This document shows positions 9,085 to 18,232 of a stretch of 64,000 nt of DNA, in pieces; within the stretch, counting starts at the first letter, position 1, and each line of letters starts with the position of its first letter. The DNA lies in contig DASVQI010000033.1 of assembly GCA_036389255.1 (NCBI GenBank), forward strand, positions 60,943 through 124,942, given 5' to 3'. The position numbers and the translations under genes were made by a program. Source of the stretch: JACVRN01 sp036389255 (GTDB lineage Bacteria > Acidobacteriota > Blastocatellia > Pyrinomonadales > Pyrinomonadaceae). Below the pieces are notes generated by a model. That model ran no database searches. It saw only the letters and a list, made by a program, of their open reading frames with translations, and was not told where the DNA came from.

Positions 9085-9122
9085 TAAAAAAAGGGCGTTG
9101 CCCCCCTCAAGATGCAACGCCC
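9085..9122 (-). terminator. Terminator of the first TonB-receptor gene
   Basis: Read on the minus strand, GGGCGTTG pairs with CAACGCCC (9115-9122 with 9093-9100) and is followed by a run of seven T residues. It lies 30 bases after the stop of the receptor gene at 9153. Confidence 0.85.
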
Positions 9123-9152
9123 GTCATGGCTGATTAGCCTAAGGAGTGTTCT

Positions 9153-12100
9153 CTAGAACTCCAACCGTGCTCCGAATTGAATGATGCGCGGGCTGAAGGT
9201 CGTAACCAGACGTCCGAAGTTCGTGCTGTTGATGTTGAGCGTCGAACGCTGTCCGGCGAAGAAGTTGGCGCGATTCAGCAGGTTGAATGCTTCAAAGCGC
9301 AACTGGAAGTTGACCCTTTCCGTGACGGCGATTCTCTTAATCAGAGAAGCGTCCCAGTTCACGTAGAGCGGCCCGTTGATAAAGGAGCGCTCAAGGTTTC
9401 CCGTCTGCCCCGGCGCTACGTTGAAGAAGACCTGTCCGGGGAATGGCGACGAGCCGAAGCCGTTGGCCCCCGCTCCCGTGTTCGGGTCAATCACGGCCGG
9501 GTTGATGAAGAAGACACCCTGCGGCGTCTTGAAGATGCCTATGAGCTTCTTAATCTCATCTTTGCTGAGCGTGCTGAAGGCCGTCTGTCGGCCCGAACGG
9601 CCCACGCGATTGAGAGTCCCGCGCGGGTCTGTGATGGTAATCGGAGCCCCCGTCGAGATATTCACAATCGAGCCAATCTGGAATCCGCCGAAGACGTGAT
9701 TTATCCAGCCGCTCTCGTTGAACCAGCGCTTGCCCTTGCCGAACGGCAGCTCGTAAATGGTGTTGAGATTGAAGACGTGCGTCTGGTCATAGTCCGCACG
9801 CGCGTTCTCAAGCTCCGGGAACTGGTTCGCCAAGTTGGGCTCAAAGCGCGACTGGCCCGCGTTGGTGTTGCCGTTCGAAGCATTCGACAAGGTCTTCTGG
9901 AAGGTGTAGTTGGCCTGAAAATAGAGGCCGTTCGAGAAGCGCCGTCTGGCTTCTATCTGCAACCCGTTGTAGTTGTAGCTGCCCGAATTCGAGATTACGT
10001 CAACCGGGCCTGCGTTGTAGTTGGGTATGAACAGCTCTGCCGCCAAATCGTTCGGCGTCGTGCCATTCGAGAAGAAGAAGTTTGTGATGTAGAGAATCGC
10101 GAGGTCTGCGGGCGTTCCGTTAATCAGGTTGGCCTGCACTGTCGCGTTGCTGAGCAATCCGCCCGCCTCTATGCGAGTCGGGAAGAAGGTCAGCGCCTGA
10201 CAGCCCGGATTCTGAGCAGCCGTACACGAAGGATTTCCGGTCAAGACCAGATTGGCGCGAGCGCGGTTAAAGTCCGCCAGATACTCCGCAGGCAGATTGA
10301 CCTGATTGAAGTCTGTTCCGCGCCACAGGTTGTTGCTCCAGCCGTGTACGTAGCGGACTTCCAGAGCGGTCTGGAAACCAATCTCGCGCTGAATGCCGAA
10401 GTTGATTTCATTCGTCTTGGCGACCTGAATGTTCGGCTCGATACCAAAGACCGTGTTGAAGAAGTTACCCGATGCCGCGTTGCCCGCCGCGAAGCTTCGC
10501 GGGAAGGTCGGGAACGCGGGAGTATTCACAGGAGGCAACGCGCCGCCCAGCCGACCGTTCAGCGTTTGCAGCGTCACCGTCTGGCTCAGGCCGGAATTAC
10601 CCACCGAAGCGTTGTCCGCCACCTTCAGGTAATCGTCGTTGACGAAGCTCATGCGGTAGCCGCCGCGAATCACCGTGCGACCGGCATCACCGACGAGCGC
10701 GCCGAGGAACCTGTTCTTGAACTGCGGCGTCCAGGCGAAGCTCAAGACAGGCCCGAAGTTATTCTTGTCGGCGTTGAAGAGCTTGTTCCCGCCGCCCGCG
10801 TTGTTGCCTATGAAATTGACTGTCCCGGTCGGGTTGAGAAGCGTGGAAACGACATCCGCACCTTCGGGGATAATCGGCTCAAGCGCCAGACCGTTGGTCG
10901 CCTTCAGAGCCGTGAACAGCTCGTAGCGCAGGCCCAAGTTGAGCGTGAGCTGCGGAGAGACGCGCCACTGGTCTGAGACGTAGAAGCCGTAGTTGTCGTA
11001 GCTATAAGCCTGTATGAACGGCGAGCCGGGCACGTAACCGGACGTCTGGCTCGTAGCGTTAAAGGTCTGCGTTGCGCTGCCCACGATTCCACCCAGCAGG
11101 GCGTAGATGGCGTTGGCAGTCGCGCGCTGCGCCGTAGGCACTCCGCCCGGAAACAGTCCGGCGTTGTTGAACTGCGACGTAGTTATCTGCGGCGTGCTCG
11201 TGTTCGTGCCCAGAATGTATCTAGGCCGCGTGTCGAAGGCGGAAGTCGGATAGATTCTGAAAGCCTGAAACTGTCCGCCGAAGCGCAGAGAGTGGTCGCC
11301 CCAGATGTAATCCGCGTTGTCCTGCAAGCTGTAGGTGTTCGCCTGTCGTCCCTGCGGCTCGAAGATGACTTCGGGGCTGCTGACGAGCGGAAGCGATAGA
11401 AGGAATTCCGGCTCTTCCACCAACCGGTTGAAGGTCGGATTCTGTTTGAAGAACCCGCCCCTGACTTCGTTGGTGAAGTTCGGGGAGAGCGTAGTGCGCC
11501 ACGCGAGCGCGAGGAAAATTCTGTCCGAAGGCTGGTCAATTACAGGCAGTATGCCGAAGCCGTTGCCTACAGCCGTGTTGCCAGCATTAACCTCTGCGCG
11601 GTCTATGTCTGCGCGAGCCACAGGGTTTTCGCGCGTAAAGCTGTAAACGCCGTTGACGGTGTTGTTGCCGTTGATGTCATAGTCCAGACGCGTCGTAAAG
11701 GTTTTACGACCGTACGGAGTGTTCTGGTTGAATTGAAAGCCCGTGGTGTTTCGCTGGTCACCGCGACTGGTGGAATTGCCTGCTGCGGGCATGCTCGCAA
11801 GGATGCGGCTCTGAATCAGAGGATTGATGGCCGTGGGCGCGTTTGCTCCCGCGATTGGCAGCCCGAAAAGATTCACGGAGACGAGCTGGCCGGGCGTGAT
11901 GCCTGCCGGGCAAGGGTTAGTCGTGTTGTTGCACGAAGCCGTGTAAGTAAAGATGCCGTTTCTCGCGTTCGGCGTCAGAATCGTGCGCAGCTCCGAGCTT
12001 TGCGTGCGCAGAATGAACCACTCATTCGCCACGAAGAAGAAGAGCTTGTTCTTGAGAACGGGGCCGCTCAGTCTTCCGCCGAACTGGTTGCGATTCAGGA

Positions 12101-12905
12101 AAGGCTTCGGTATGCCGGACGTGTTGTTGAAGAACTCGTTGGCCGCGAACTTGGAGTTGCGGTTGAACTCGAACAAAGCGCCGTGCCACTCGTTCTGCCC
12201 GCGAGGCGTCGCAAACGAAACCTGCGAAGAGCCGTAGCCCTGATCGGCAGAAGCGTTCTGAGTCGTAATGGTGAACTCCGCCACGTCGTCCACGGTCGGG
12301 CGCTGCGGCGTAAAGTCCGAAGCGTTCGCGCGAATGTAGTTGTCCTGAATATTAATGCCGTCGCGCGTGATGTTTGTAAAGGCGGAGCGCTGGCCGTTGA
12401 CGGACGTCTGCGTCGCGCCGTTACTGGCCGTACCGGCCTGCAACAGTATCAGTGTGGTCGGGTCACGACCGTTCAAAGGCAGGTCTTGAATCTGACGAGC
12501 CGAGACAGTGGTGCTCAGCTCGGCCGTGCTGGCGTTGAGCACGTCGGTTCCCGCCACGACTTCAACAGTGGCGTTGATGTCGCCTACCTCCATCACCGCG
12601 TTGAGCGTGTAATCGCGCGCAACGTCAATCTTGACCTCGGTGGCCGAAAAACTTTTGTGTCCCGCCGCGCTAATCCTGACAGTGTAGGTGCCGGGGTCTA
12701 GCTGCGGGATAGTAAACGTGCCGTCATCACTTGCGACGACGGTTCGCTCCTTCCCGGTCTTGGTATCGGTGACGACCACGGTCGCACCGGGGATGACTCC
12801 GCTCGGATCGGAGACAGTCCCGACCAGTCTTCCCGTGTTTGATTGGGCGAGCGCCATGCTTGCAAACAGCAGAAGCGACAGCGTCGTCAATAAAACTCTT
12901 TTCAT
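9153..12905 (-). CDS. Oar-like TonB-dependent outer-membrane receptor
   Basis: 1250 residues; ATG at 12905 with AGGAG upstream. The signal peptide (1-20) ends at ALAQS. Residues about 21-105 are a carboxypeptidase-regulatory-like beta sandwich (GTVSDPSGVIPGATVVVTD). Residues about 120-230 resemble a plug domain (QIQDLPLNGRDPTTLILLQ). The rest is a predicted beta barrel ending in Phe (FGARLEF), as expected for barrel assembly. Such proteins are expanded in Acidobacteriota and are thought to import large or polymeric substrates; the substrate is unknown. It is monocistronic, with its own terminator. Confidence 0.9.
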   Translation of the reverse strand: MKRVLLTTLSLLLFASMALAQSNTGRLVGTVSDPSGVIPGATVVVTDTKTGKERTVVASDDGTFTIPQLDPGTYTVRISAAGHKSFSATEVKIDVARDYTLNAVMEVGDINATVEVVAGTDVLNASTAELSTTVSARQIQDLPLNGRDPTTLILLQAGTASNGATQTSVNGQRSAFTNITRDGINIQDNYIRANASDFTPQRPTVDDVAEFTITTQNASADQGYGSSQVSFATPRGQNEWHGALFEFNRNSKFAANEFFNNTSGIPKPFLNRNQFGGRLSGPVLKNKLFFFVANEWFILRTQSSELRTILTPNARNGIFTYTASCNNTTNPCPAGITPGQLVSVNLFGLPIAGANAPTAINPLIQSRILASMPAAGNSTSRGDQRNTTGFQFNQNTPYGRKTFTTRLDYDINGNNTVNGVYSFTRENPVARADIDRAEVNAGNTAVGNGFGILPVIDQPSDRIFLALAWRTTLSPNFTNEVRGGFFKQNPTFNRLVEEPEFLLSLPLVSSPEVIFEPQGRQANTYSLQDNADYIWGDHSLRFGGQFQAFRIYPTSAFDTRPRYILGTNTSTPQITTSQFNNAGLFPGGVPTAQRATANAIYALLGGIVGSATQTFNATSQTSGYVPGSPFIQAYSYDNYGFYVSDQWRVSPQLTLNLGLRYELFTALKATNGLALEPIIPEGADVVSTLLNPTGTVNFIGNNAGGGNKLFNADKNNFGPVLSFAWTPQFKNRFLGALVGDAGRTVIRGGYRMSFVNDDYLKVADNASVGNSGLSQTVTLQTLNGRLGGALPPVNTPAFPTFPRSFAAGNAASGNFFNTVFGIEPNIQVAKTNEINFGIQREIGFQTALEVRYVHGWSNNLWRGTDFNQVNLPAEYLADFNRARANLVLTGNPSCTAAQNPGCQALTFFPTRIEAGGLLSNATVQANLINGTPADLAILYITNFFFSNGTTPNDLAAELFIPNYNAGPVDVISNSGSYNYNGLQIEARRRFSNGLYFQANYTFQKTLSNASNGNTNAGQSRFEPNLANQFPELENARADYDQTHVFNLNTIYELPFGKGKRWFNESGWINHVFGGFQIGSIVNISTGAPITITDPRGTLNRVGRSGRQTAFSTLSKDEIKKLIGIFKTPQGVFFINPAVIDPNTGAGANGFGSSPFPGQVFFNVAPGQTGNLERSFINGPLYVNWDASLIKRIAVTERVNFQLRFEAFNLLNRANFFAGQRSTLNINSTNFGRLVTTFSPRIIQFGARLEF

Positions 12906-13317
12906 GATGTTCTCCTACTTGGAAGTTGCTACGGTTTTCTGACCAGAGAGACGCGCATCATTAAGTGCTGGGGGTTTATTGAAGTGAGCTGATGCTTCGC
13001 TCCAGCCAAGGCTGCTTTTACGAAAAAATGGACTACGAAAAAAGCAGTGCGTTCGCTACATCATGTTAGAAGTGCAAGGGTCATGCCGTGTGCTCGCGCA
13101 TGAAAGCAAAGCCTGCTTTCATGCCGGGTTATCGCCGCCGGGTGAGAAGAGGCGAGAGACAAATCTTTATGGATTCGGATTTTTCTCTTAACCTATCTTG
13201 ATAAGTTCATAGATGAGGGAAAGGCACGCGCGCTGGGCCAGTCTGAAGATACGATTTTTCGGTAAGATTAATTCGTACATCCTTTCAATCATTCGTATAC
13301 GGCGGGGGCTCGGAAGT
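12906..13317. other. Intergenic region upstream of the receptor gene
   Basis: 412 bases with no convincing gene; open frames here have no SD sequence and no protein-like composition. It should hold the receptor promoter (minus strand). An A-rich block at 13014-13030 (GCTTTTACGAAAAAATG) reappears nearly unchanged, in reverse complement, at 17577-17593, upstream of the second receptor. Several GCATGAAAGC-like short inverted repeats lie near 13085-13125. Confidence 0.6.
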
Positions 13318-13857
13318 CTAACTTTTCTTTCTGATATATGTGCCGTCGAAGACCACGTTCCAAGTCTTTCCCTTATCGGCGGATTGCTCCCAGAGCTGGC
13401 GCACGCGCCCTTCAGCCAGTGGAAAGAAGGTGAGTCTATCCATGACGGGCTTGCCGTCCTGAGCGATTGATTGACCCTCGTAGCGCATAGCGCCGTCGCG
13501 GAACTCGCCCGTGAACTCAAGCATGCCGCCACGGTCGTCAACCCAGAACTGCTTCCACTTGCGCGCAGTCGCGTCGTAGAGGTTAAAGCTCTTGCCGGTG
13601 TAGCCGGACGCGCCCGTCCAGTTTTCGAAGACGACGCAGTCATTCAGGATAAGCTGTACGCTGCTAGCGCCTGCGGTCTTCCCCTTCGGCCCCTGCACTT
13701 CCCACTCGCCCACCCAAAAATCTAGCTGTCTGTGAACGGCGTCGCGGCAGGGCTGCGCTGGGCCATTTGTCTGCTGCGCGAAGACGGCGGGAGCAATCGC
13801 GGCGCTCAGAGCTGAAAGAGTAATCGCGGCAATGATGGTGCGTTTGAGAGTCAGCAT
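13318..13857 (-). CDS. Small secreted protein, DUF1579-like
   Basis: About 179 residues. The ATG at 13857 was chosen for AAGGAA ten bases upstream. The signal peptide (about 1-27) ends at AVFAQQ. The mature protein begins RQLDFWVGEWEVQGPKGK and continues as a small beta barrel with NLYDATARKWKQFWVDDRGG and YEGQSIAQDGK. The pattern FWVGEW-x-V is typical of DUF1579-type lipocalin-like proteins of unknown role. It sits between the two TonB receptors on the same strand. A link to ligand binding is only an inference from fold and context. Confidence 0.75.
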   Translation of the reverse strand: MLTLKRTIIAAITLSALSAAIAPAVFAQQTNGPAQPCRDAVHRQLDFWVGEWEVQGPKGKTAGASSVQLILNDCVVFENWTGASGYTGKSFNLYDATARKWKQFWVDDRGGMLEFTGEFRDGAMRYEGQSIAQDGKPVMDRLTFFPLAEGRVRQLWEQSADKGKTWNVVFDGTYIRKKS

Positions 13858-13931
13858 CTTCAATCTGATTCCTTCTAGAAGATTGTCTTGAGCGCGAGGG
13901 CGGCAGATAAATCTCAAGGCGAGGCGTTAGA

Positions 13932-13992
13932 TAAAAAAAGTGACGGGAGAGGAACGGTTCGTGACCCACACTGGAACCGGGCGCCTCTCCCA
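13932..13992 (-). terminator. Terminator of the second TonB-receptor gene
   Basis: GGGAGAGG with CGGTTC (13945-13960) pairs with GAACCG and CCTCTCCC (13973-13991). Read on the minus strand the stem is followed by TCACTTTTTTT. It lies about 75 bases after the stop at 14064. Confidence 0.75.
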
Positions 13993-14063
13993 TCAAAATC
14001 GGCTTCGAAGGGAGCGTGCTAGCTTAGGCCGCTTGTCACACGCCCCCTTTGAAACCGATTAGC

Positions 14064-17000
14064 CTAGAACTGGAACTTGACGCCCAATCTCAGCGAAGAC
14101 GGGAACTGGAAGATGAGCCCGTTTCCATAGAATGGGTTCAGGAACTGAAGGCTTCCGGCTCCGGCGCCCGCGCCGGGAATGCCACTATTAATCTGGTAAG
14201 TAATGTCCTGCGTGATGGCTCGCTGGCTATTGAGGACATTGAACCAGTCAACCTGAAAGCGTAGCTGCCTGTGCTCACCGAATTGAATCGGGTAGTAGGC
14301 ATTCAAGTCCAGATTGTAAATCGTAGGCGTGCGATTTCTTCCCGTCAGAGGATTAATCGCGGTGCCGCGCGGAACTCCAAGGCCCTCGTTGTTGGCCGTG
14401 TAGCTTCCGCTAGGGTCAGGCACGCCCTGATTAAACGGCACGCCGCTTTGCGCCCGGAACGAGCCGCCGACCAGAAGTCTGAACGGCGTCTGGTAGGAGC
14501 CGTCGAACTTGAAGACGTGCGGCCGGTCGTTCGGCAAGCGACCGTAGGTGTTGTTCAGTAGACCGACGAGGTCGAACAGGCTCGTGATGTTCGGGTCTGC
14601 CTGCCCGTTGTCGTTGCGGAAGATTCCCTCGTAGTTACCAATCAGGCTTGAGAAGACGTAAGAGGCTATGAACTGGTAGTTGTTCGAGAAACGCTTCGTG
14701 GCCGAAAGCTCAAGCGCCCGGTAGTAACGACGCGCGCGCCCGAAGCCCTGCCCGAACTGCTCTCTGGCCAATCTCTCCGTCTGGCTCTCGCCCGGATTGA
14801 AGAGGAAGTAAGTCGTGCCGTTATCGAATGAGCCGTCTTCGATGACTGAGCCCTGCGCGCGGTAGATGCCGCGAGCGCTCAGGGCCAAATCACGAACTAT
14901 CTCGTACTCTATGCCCGCAGTCACTTCGTTGACGCTCTGCGGTTTCAAGTCAGGGTCAATCGGCGTCGCGGTCGCTCCTAAATTCCCTATGACGGCGACG
15001 ACCGTGGAGCCAGCCGGTGCGTTCAGCCGGTTGACGTTGAAGTTCTTGTCCGTCTGGGTGCCGTTGCTGCCCGCGCGGACGTTGACGTCCAGAGGAAGGG
15101 GCGTCTCAACGTAACGTGCGAAGTTGACGAAGAGCTTTCCTTTACCCTGACCCGTAAAGTCATAGATGACACCGACTCTGGGTTGCAGGTTATCCCAGAA
15201 GTCATTCAACTTCAGATAGCTCTGCGTCCCCTGACCGGAGCTGCCTGCGGCCTGCTGGTAATCCCAGCGCAGCCCGGCATTAATCTGCACGTTGCGGGCA
15301 ATCTTGAAATCGTCCTGAAAGTAAAAGCTCTCTACGTCCGTGTAGGTGTTGGGAGCGACAAGCTCTATGCTGCGAACGCGAGTCGTTACGCGAAGCAGGA
15401 AGGGCGCGGCGCTCAAAGCCGCAGATGAAATCCCGGCGTTAAGAGTGGCCCCGGTAATACCGGCAGGCGCTCCGCCACCGGCTATCAAAGCCAGAGCAAG
15501 GTTGGTCAGGTTCGTGGTCGGGCAAACGAGCGTGTTGCCCTGCACGGCGCAGACGCCAAAGTTATTGGTGATGCGCATGCCATTAACCGAGTTGGTCGTC
15601 GCGTCGCCTGCGGCTGCGGACAGGTTGTTCGGGTCTGGATAGGTCAGGCTCGGCCCTGTTATCCGTTGATTAATCCTGTAGATGTTGCGGTTGAACTCGA
15701 AACCGTATTTGAAGGTGTGCTTGCCCCAGATGTTTTGCAGGCGAGCGGCAGCTTCCCAACGATTGCGATCCTGCTGCGGGAAGAGGTCAAAGCCCGAGCG
15801 AAAGTAGTTACGGGCCAGCGTTGACCCCGGAGCATAGACGAAATCTACGTTCCCCGTCCCGGCCGCGCCAAAAATATTGGTGGAGGTCACGGGCAACACT
15901 GCGCCGTTATTGACGAGCGCGAAGTTGTCTATGGTCGAAGGAACGTCGAGACCTTCTGCCGGAGTGACGTTGTTGCGCTGCAAGTGCAGGCCGAAGGAGA
16001 ACTCGCCAATCATGTTCGGCGTAATCGTGGAGTTGAGACGAAAGGCGTAGTTAGACCCGCCCGATTCCTGTTTCCCATAAAAGCTTTGATTGACGTTGGC
16101 ACCGAAGCCGGAAGCATTCGTCAGGGGATTGTTGGTTCCATTGTTAGCCTGGAATCCTTCAATCGTGGTGTAGTCGCCAAAGGTCGAGAAGGTGAAGATG
16201 TTATTCGTGTTAATTGCCCACGTAATCTTGCCCGCATAGAAGGGCGTCCTCACCTTGTTCTCTAACGGCTGGCGAAGCGTCTGCGACAGGTAAAAGTTCC
16301 TGCGGAACTGCGGGTTGAACGCGCCGAAGAACCAAATCTTGTCGCGCTTGATGGGGCCGCCTATGTCGAAGCCCGCGTCCACTTCCGAGAAGCCGTTCGG
16401 AGCGGAGCCCGTGAACGGGAAGCTGCGCGTCTGGCGCACGAGGCTCTTGGTGGTGAAATAGCCGAAGGCGTCGCCGCGCACTTCGTTGCCGCCCGACTTG
16501 GTGATGACGTTGAAGATGCCGCCAGTGGCGCGGCCATACTCAGCGCCGAAAGCGCCGGTCTTGATTTCGACTTCCTGTATGAACTCGAAGGGGAGATTTG
16601 CGCCGGAGCCTCCGAATGCCGGGTCGGTCGTGTTGATGCCGTCAAGAATGTAGTTGTTCTCCGGCCCGGATGCGCCTCCGACCGAGGGGTCAACCTCACG
16701 GCCCGAAGCGTCGCGTATGCCTGAGCGCACGGCGGTCGGAGCAATCGAGTAAATGGACTGCACCGTTCGCTGCGTCGGGAAATTAGAGAACTGTTCCGTG
16801 GAGATGTTCGTCCCCGTTGTATTGGAGGCAACGTCCACGGCTGCGCCGGACGTATCCGTCACGGTGACGGAGGCCGACGTGCCTACCGGCTGAAGCTTGA
16901 CCTCTACCGTGGAGGTGCGAGAGAGATTGACTTCCACATTCTCTTGTTTGAACTCGGCGAATCCTTGTGAGGCTGCGACCGTCACCATGTATCTTCCCGG

Positions 17001-17237
17001 CGGGAGATTCAGTATGCGATAGCGCCCCTCATCATTCGTCGTTGCGGTTTGCGCGGTGATAAGGTTAGGACTCGTGACAGTCACAGTCACGCCCGGCACA
17101 GCCGCGCCGTTGATGTCCAGAACTGTGCCCTCTATCGTTCCTGTCGTTGAAGTCTGCGCTCTCGCGGCGCTCCCAGAGAGAGTCACCAGAGAAAGCGCCA
17201 GCACGACTAGGGTAACGATGCGTAGCTTGATTTTCAT
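14064..17237 (-). CDS. Second Oar-like TonB-dependent outer-membrane receptor
   Basis: About 1057 residues. The ATG at 17237 was chosen for AAAGGAA nine bases upstream; an ATG 24 bases earlier lacks one. The signal peptide ends near ARAQTS. A carboxypeptidase-regulatory-like domain follows (GTVLDINGAAVPGVTVTVTS), then a plug-like region with NNYILDGINTTDPAFGGSG and EVEIKTGAFGAEYGRATGG, a strong signature of this receptor class, then a barrel ending in GVKFQF. It is not a close copy of the receptor at 9153, so the two probably serve different substrates. Confidence 0.9.
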   Translation of the reverse strand: MKIKLRIVTLVVLALSLVTLSGSAARAQTSTTGTIEGTVLDINGAAVPGVTVTVTSPNLITAQTATTNDEGRYRILNLPPGRYMVTVAASQGFAEFKQENVEVNLSRTSTVEVKLQPVGTSASVTVTDTSGAAVDVASNTTGTNISTEQFSNFPTQRTVQSIYSIAPTAVRSGIRDASGREVDPSVGGASGPENNYILDGINTTDPAFGGSGANLPFEFIQEVEIKTGAFGAEYGRATGGIFNVITKSGGNEVRGDAFGYFTTKSLVRQTRSFPFTGSAPNGFSEVDAGFDIGGPIKRDKIWFFGAFNPQFRRNFYLSQTLRQPLENKVRTPFYAGKITWAINTNNIFTFSTFGDYTTIEGFQANNGTNNPLTNASGFGANVNQSFYGKQESGGSNYAFRLNSTITPNMIGEFSFGLHLQRNNVTPAEGLDVPSTIDNFALVNNGAVLPVTSTNIFGAAGTGNVDFVYAPGSTLARNYFRSGFDLFPQQDRNRWEAAARLQNIWGKHTFKYGFEFNRNIYRINQRITGPSLTYPDPNNLSAAAGDATTNSVNGMRITNNFGVCAVQGNTLVCPTTNLTNLALALIAGGGAPAGITGATLNAGISSAALSAAPFLLRVTTRVRSIELVAPNTYTDVESFYFQDDFKIARNVQINAGLRWDYQQAAGSSGQGTQSYLKLNDFWDNLQPRVGVIYDFTGQGKGKLFVNFARYVETPLPLDVNVRAGSNGTQTDKNFNVNRLNAPAGSTVVAVIGNLGATATPIDPDLKPQSVNEVTAGIEYEIVRDLALSARGIYRAQGSVIEDGSFDNGTTYFLFNPGESQTERLAREQFGQGFGRARRYYRALELSATKRFSNNYQFIASYVFSSLIGNYEGIFRNDNGQADPNITSLFDLVGLLNNTYGRLPNDRPHVFKFDGSYQTPFRLLVGGSFRAQSGVPFNQGVPDPSGSYTANNEGLGVPRGTAINPLTGRNRTPTIYNLDLNAYYPIQFGEHRQLRFQVDWFNVLNSQRAITQDITYQINSGIPGAGAGAGSLQFLNPFYGNGLIFQFPSSLRLGVKFQF

Positions 17238-17639
17238 GCCGACTATTCCTTTCTGCTGCATTGCCTAAAGCTTGAAGCGCGAACACGGCCCGGCGCTCTT
17301 GATTCAAAGTGTGCGCGCCGCATCGCATTTTTTCCGGTTTACGAAACTTCGTTCACCGTGAAAGCAGGGTTAAAACTGCTCTGCTTATCTATTGGGCAAT
17401 GGCTGTGCCGACGATTCATTTGACAGGCAAAGCCCGTTCATCTTTCGCGTTTAGTCTTGAGCCGTGGCGCGAGCCTACGGGCGGAAATCTTGAGACATTT
17501 GGATAACGCGCTCCTTTACTGTTTAGAGATTTGGATAAGCCCGCATACGGAATTTTCGGAATGAGGCGAAGACTTACATTTTTTCGTAAAGCGGGAGAAG
17601 CTGCGTAATGAGCCAGATTGTTTTTCTATGAAGCTAGAG
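17238..17639. other. Intergenic region upstream of the second receptor
   Basis: About 400 bases with no supported gene. It should contain the receptor promoter. AT-rich blocks at 17326-17346 (CATTTTTTCCGGTTTACG) and 17577-17593 (ATTTTTTCGTAAAGC) resemble the A-rich block upstream of the first receptor. Confidence 0.5.
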
Positions 17640-17704
17640 AAAGGGCGAGGGAAGTTTCTCTACGACTTCACGCCGTAAGTAAACTTCCCCCGCCCTTTTA
17701 TTGT
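17640..17704 (-). terminator. Terminator after the Fis-like gene
   Basis: AAAGGGCGAGGGAAGTTT (17640-17657) pairs with AAACTTCCCCCGCCCTTT (17681-17698), with one mismatch. T-rich flanks on both sides allow use in either direction. It follows the stop at 17735 on the minus strand. Confidence 0.85.
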
Positions 17705-17734
17705 GGCTATGGCCCCTGACTTTTACGCGCGCCG

Positions 17735-18133
17735 CTAGCTGCCCTGAGGCGCGAACGAGTAGCCGCCGACCAGCACGTCCACGCTGATGTTGTAATGCTT
17801 TATCTTGGAGTTGAGCGTCGTCACCTTCATGTTCAGCAGGCGCGCGGCTCGCACCTGATTGCCGCCCGTGTGCGCCAGCGCTCGCTGTATCAAGTCTACC
17901 TCGAAGCGACTGACTTCCTGATAAAAGTCTATGCCGTTCTTGATGTCGAGCGTAGGCACCTCGCTCAAAGCCTGCACTTCCATCAGAAGTGAAAGGGCCA
18001 GATTCTTTAGCTGCTTCGTCTTGCTCTTTGAAGCCCCCTCCTCAGAGCCGTCGTCGTCGTGCGTCTCCTCCATCTCGGAGGCGTCGTCCATCAATCTCAC
18101 ATCTTCATGCTCAAGGGTTGCTGTCCCGTTCAT
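17735..18133 (-). CDS. Small DNA-binding protein with Fis-type helix-turn-helix
   Basis: About 132 residues from the ATG at 18133, which has AGGAG nine bases upstream. The first 50 residues are very acidic (EMEETHDDDGSEEG), with a Ser/Lys patch. Residues about 75-120 (FEVDLIQRALAHTGGNQVRA, then ARLLNMKVTTLNSKIKHYNI) are a HTH_8/Fis domain, normally found at the C-terminus of sigma-54 activators. Here it stands alone, with no AAA+ or receiver domain. It may be a nucleoid or transcription regulator; the acidic head could be an interaction or DNA-mimicking segment, which is speculation. Confidence 0.82.
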   Translation of the reverse strand: MNGTATLEHEDVRLMDDASEMEETHDDDGSEEGASKSKTKQLKNLALSLLMEVQALSEVPTLDIKNGIDFYQEVSRFEVDLIQRALAHTGGNQVRAARLLNMKVTTLNSKIKHYNISVDVLVGGYSFAPQGS

Positions 18134-18232
18134 CTTCTTGTCTCCTCTTAAACCTTCGTTCGTGGCCTCCCTTGCCATGCTCGATTATCTTCCCCGATTA
18201 GAGCCAGCAAGAGAGGGTTTAGAGTTGCCCCG

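Noticed and set aside
9177..10976. Long plus-strand open frame of about 600 codons opposite the first TonB receptor
   Set aside because: It lies wholly antisense to a receptor with clear domains and signal peptide, and its Arg/Val-rich composition is typical of the complement of such genes.
11733..12701. Second long plus-strand frame opposite the first receptor
   Set aside because: Arg/Val/Glu-rich, no SD sequence, antisense to the N-terminal half of a well-supported gene.
13188..13643. Minus-strand frame overlapping the DUF1579-like gene
   Set aside because: Ser/Arg-rich and overlaps a gene with signal peptide and SD sequence in another frame.
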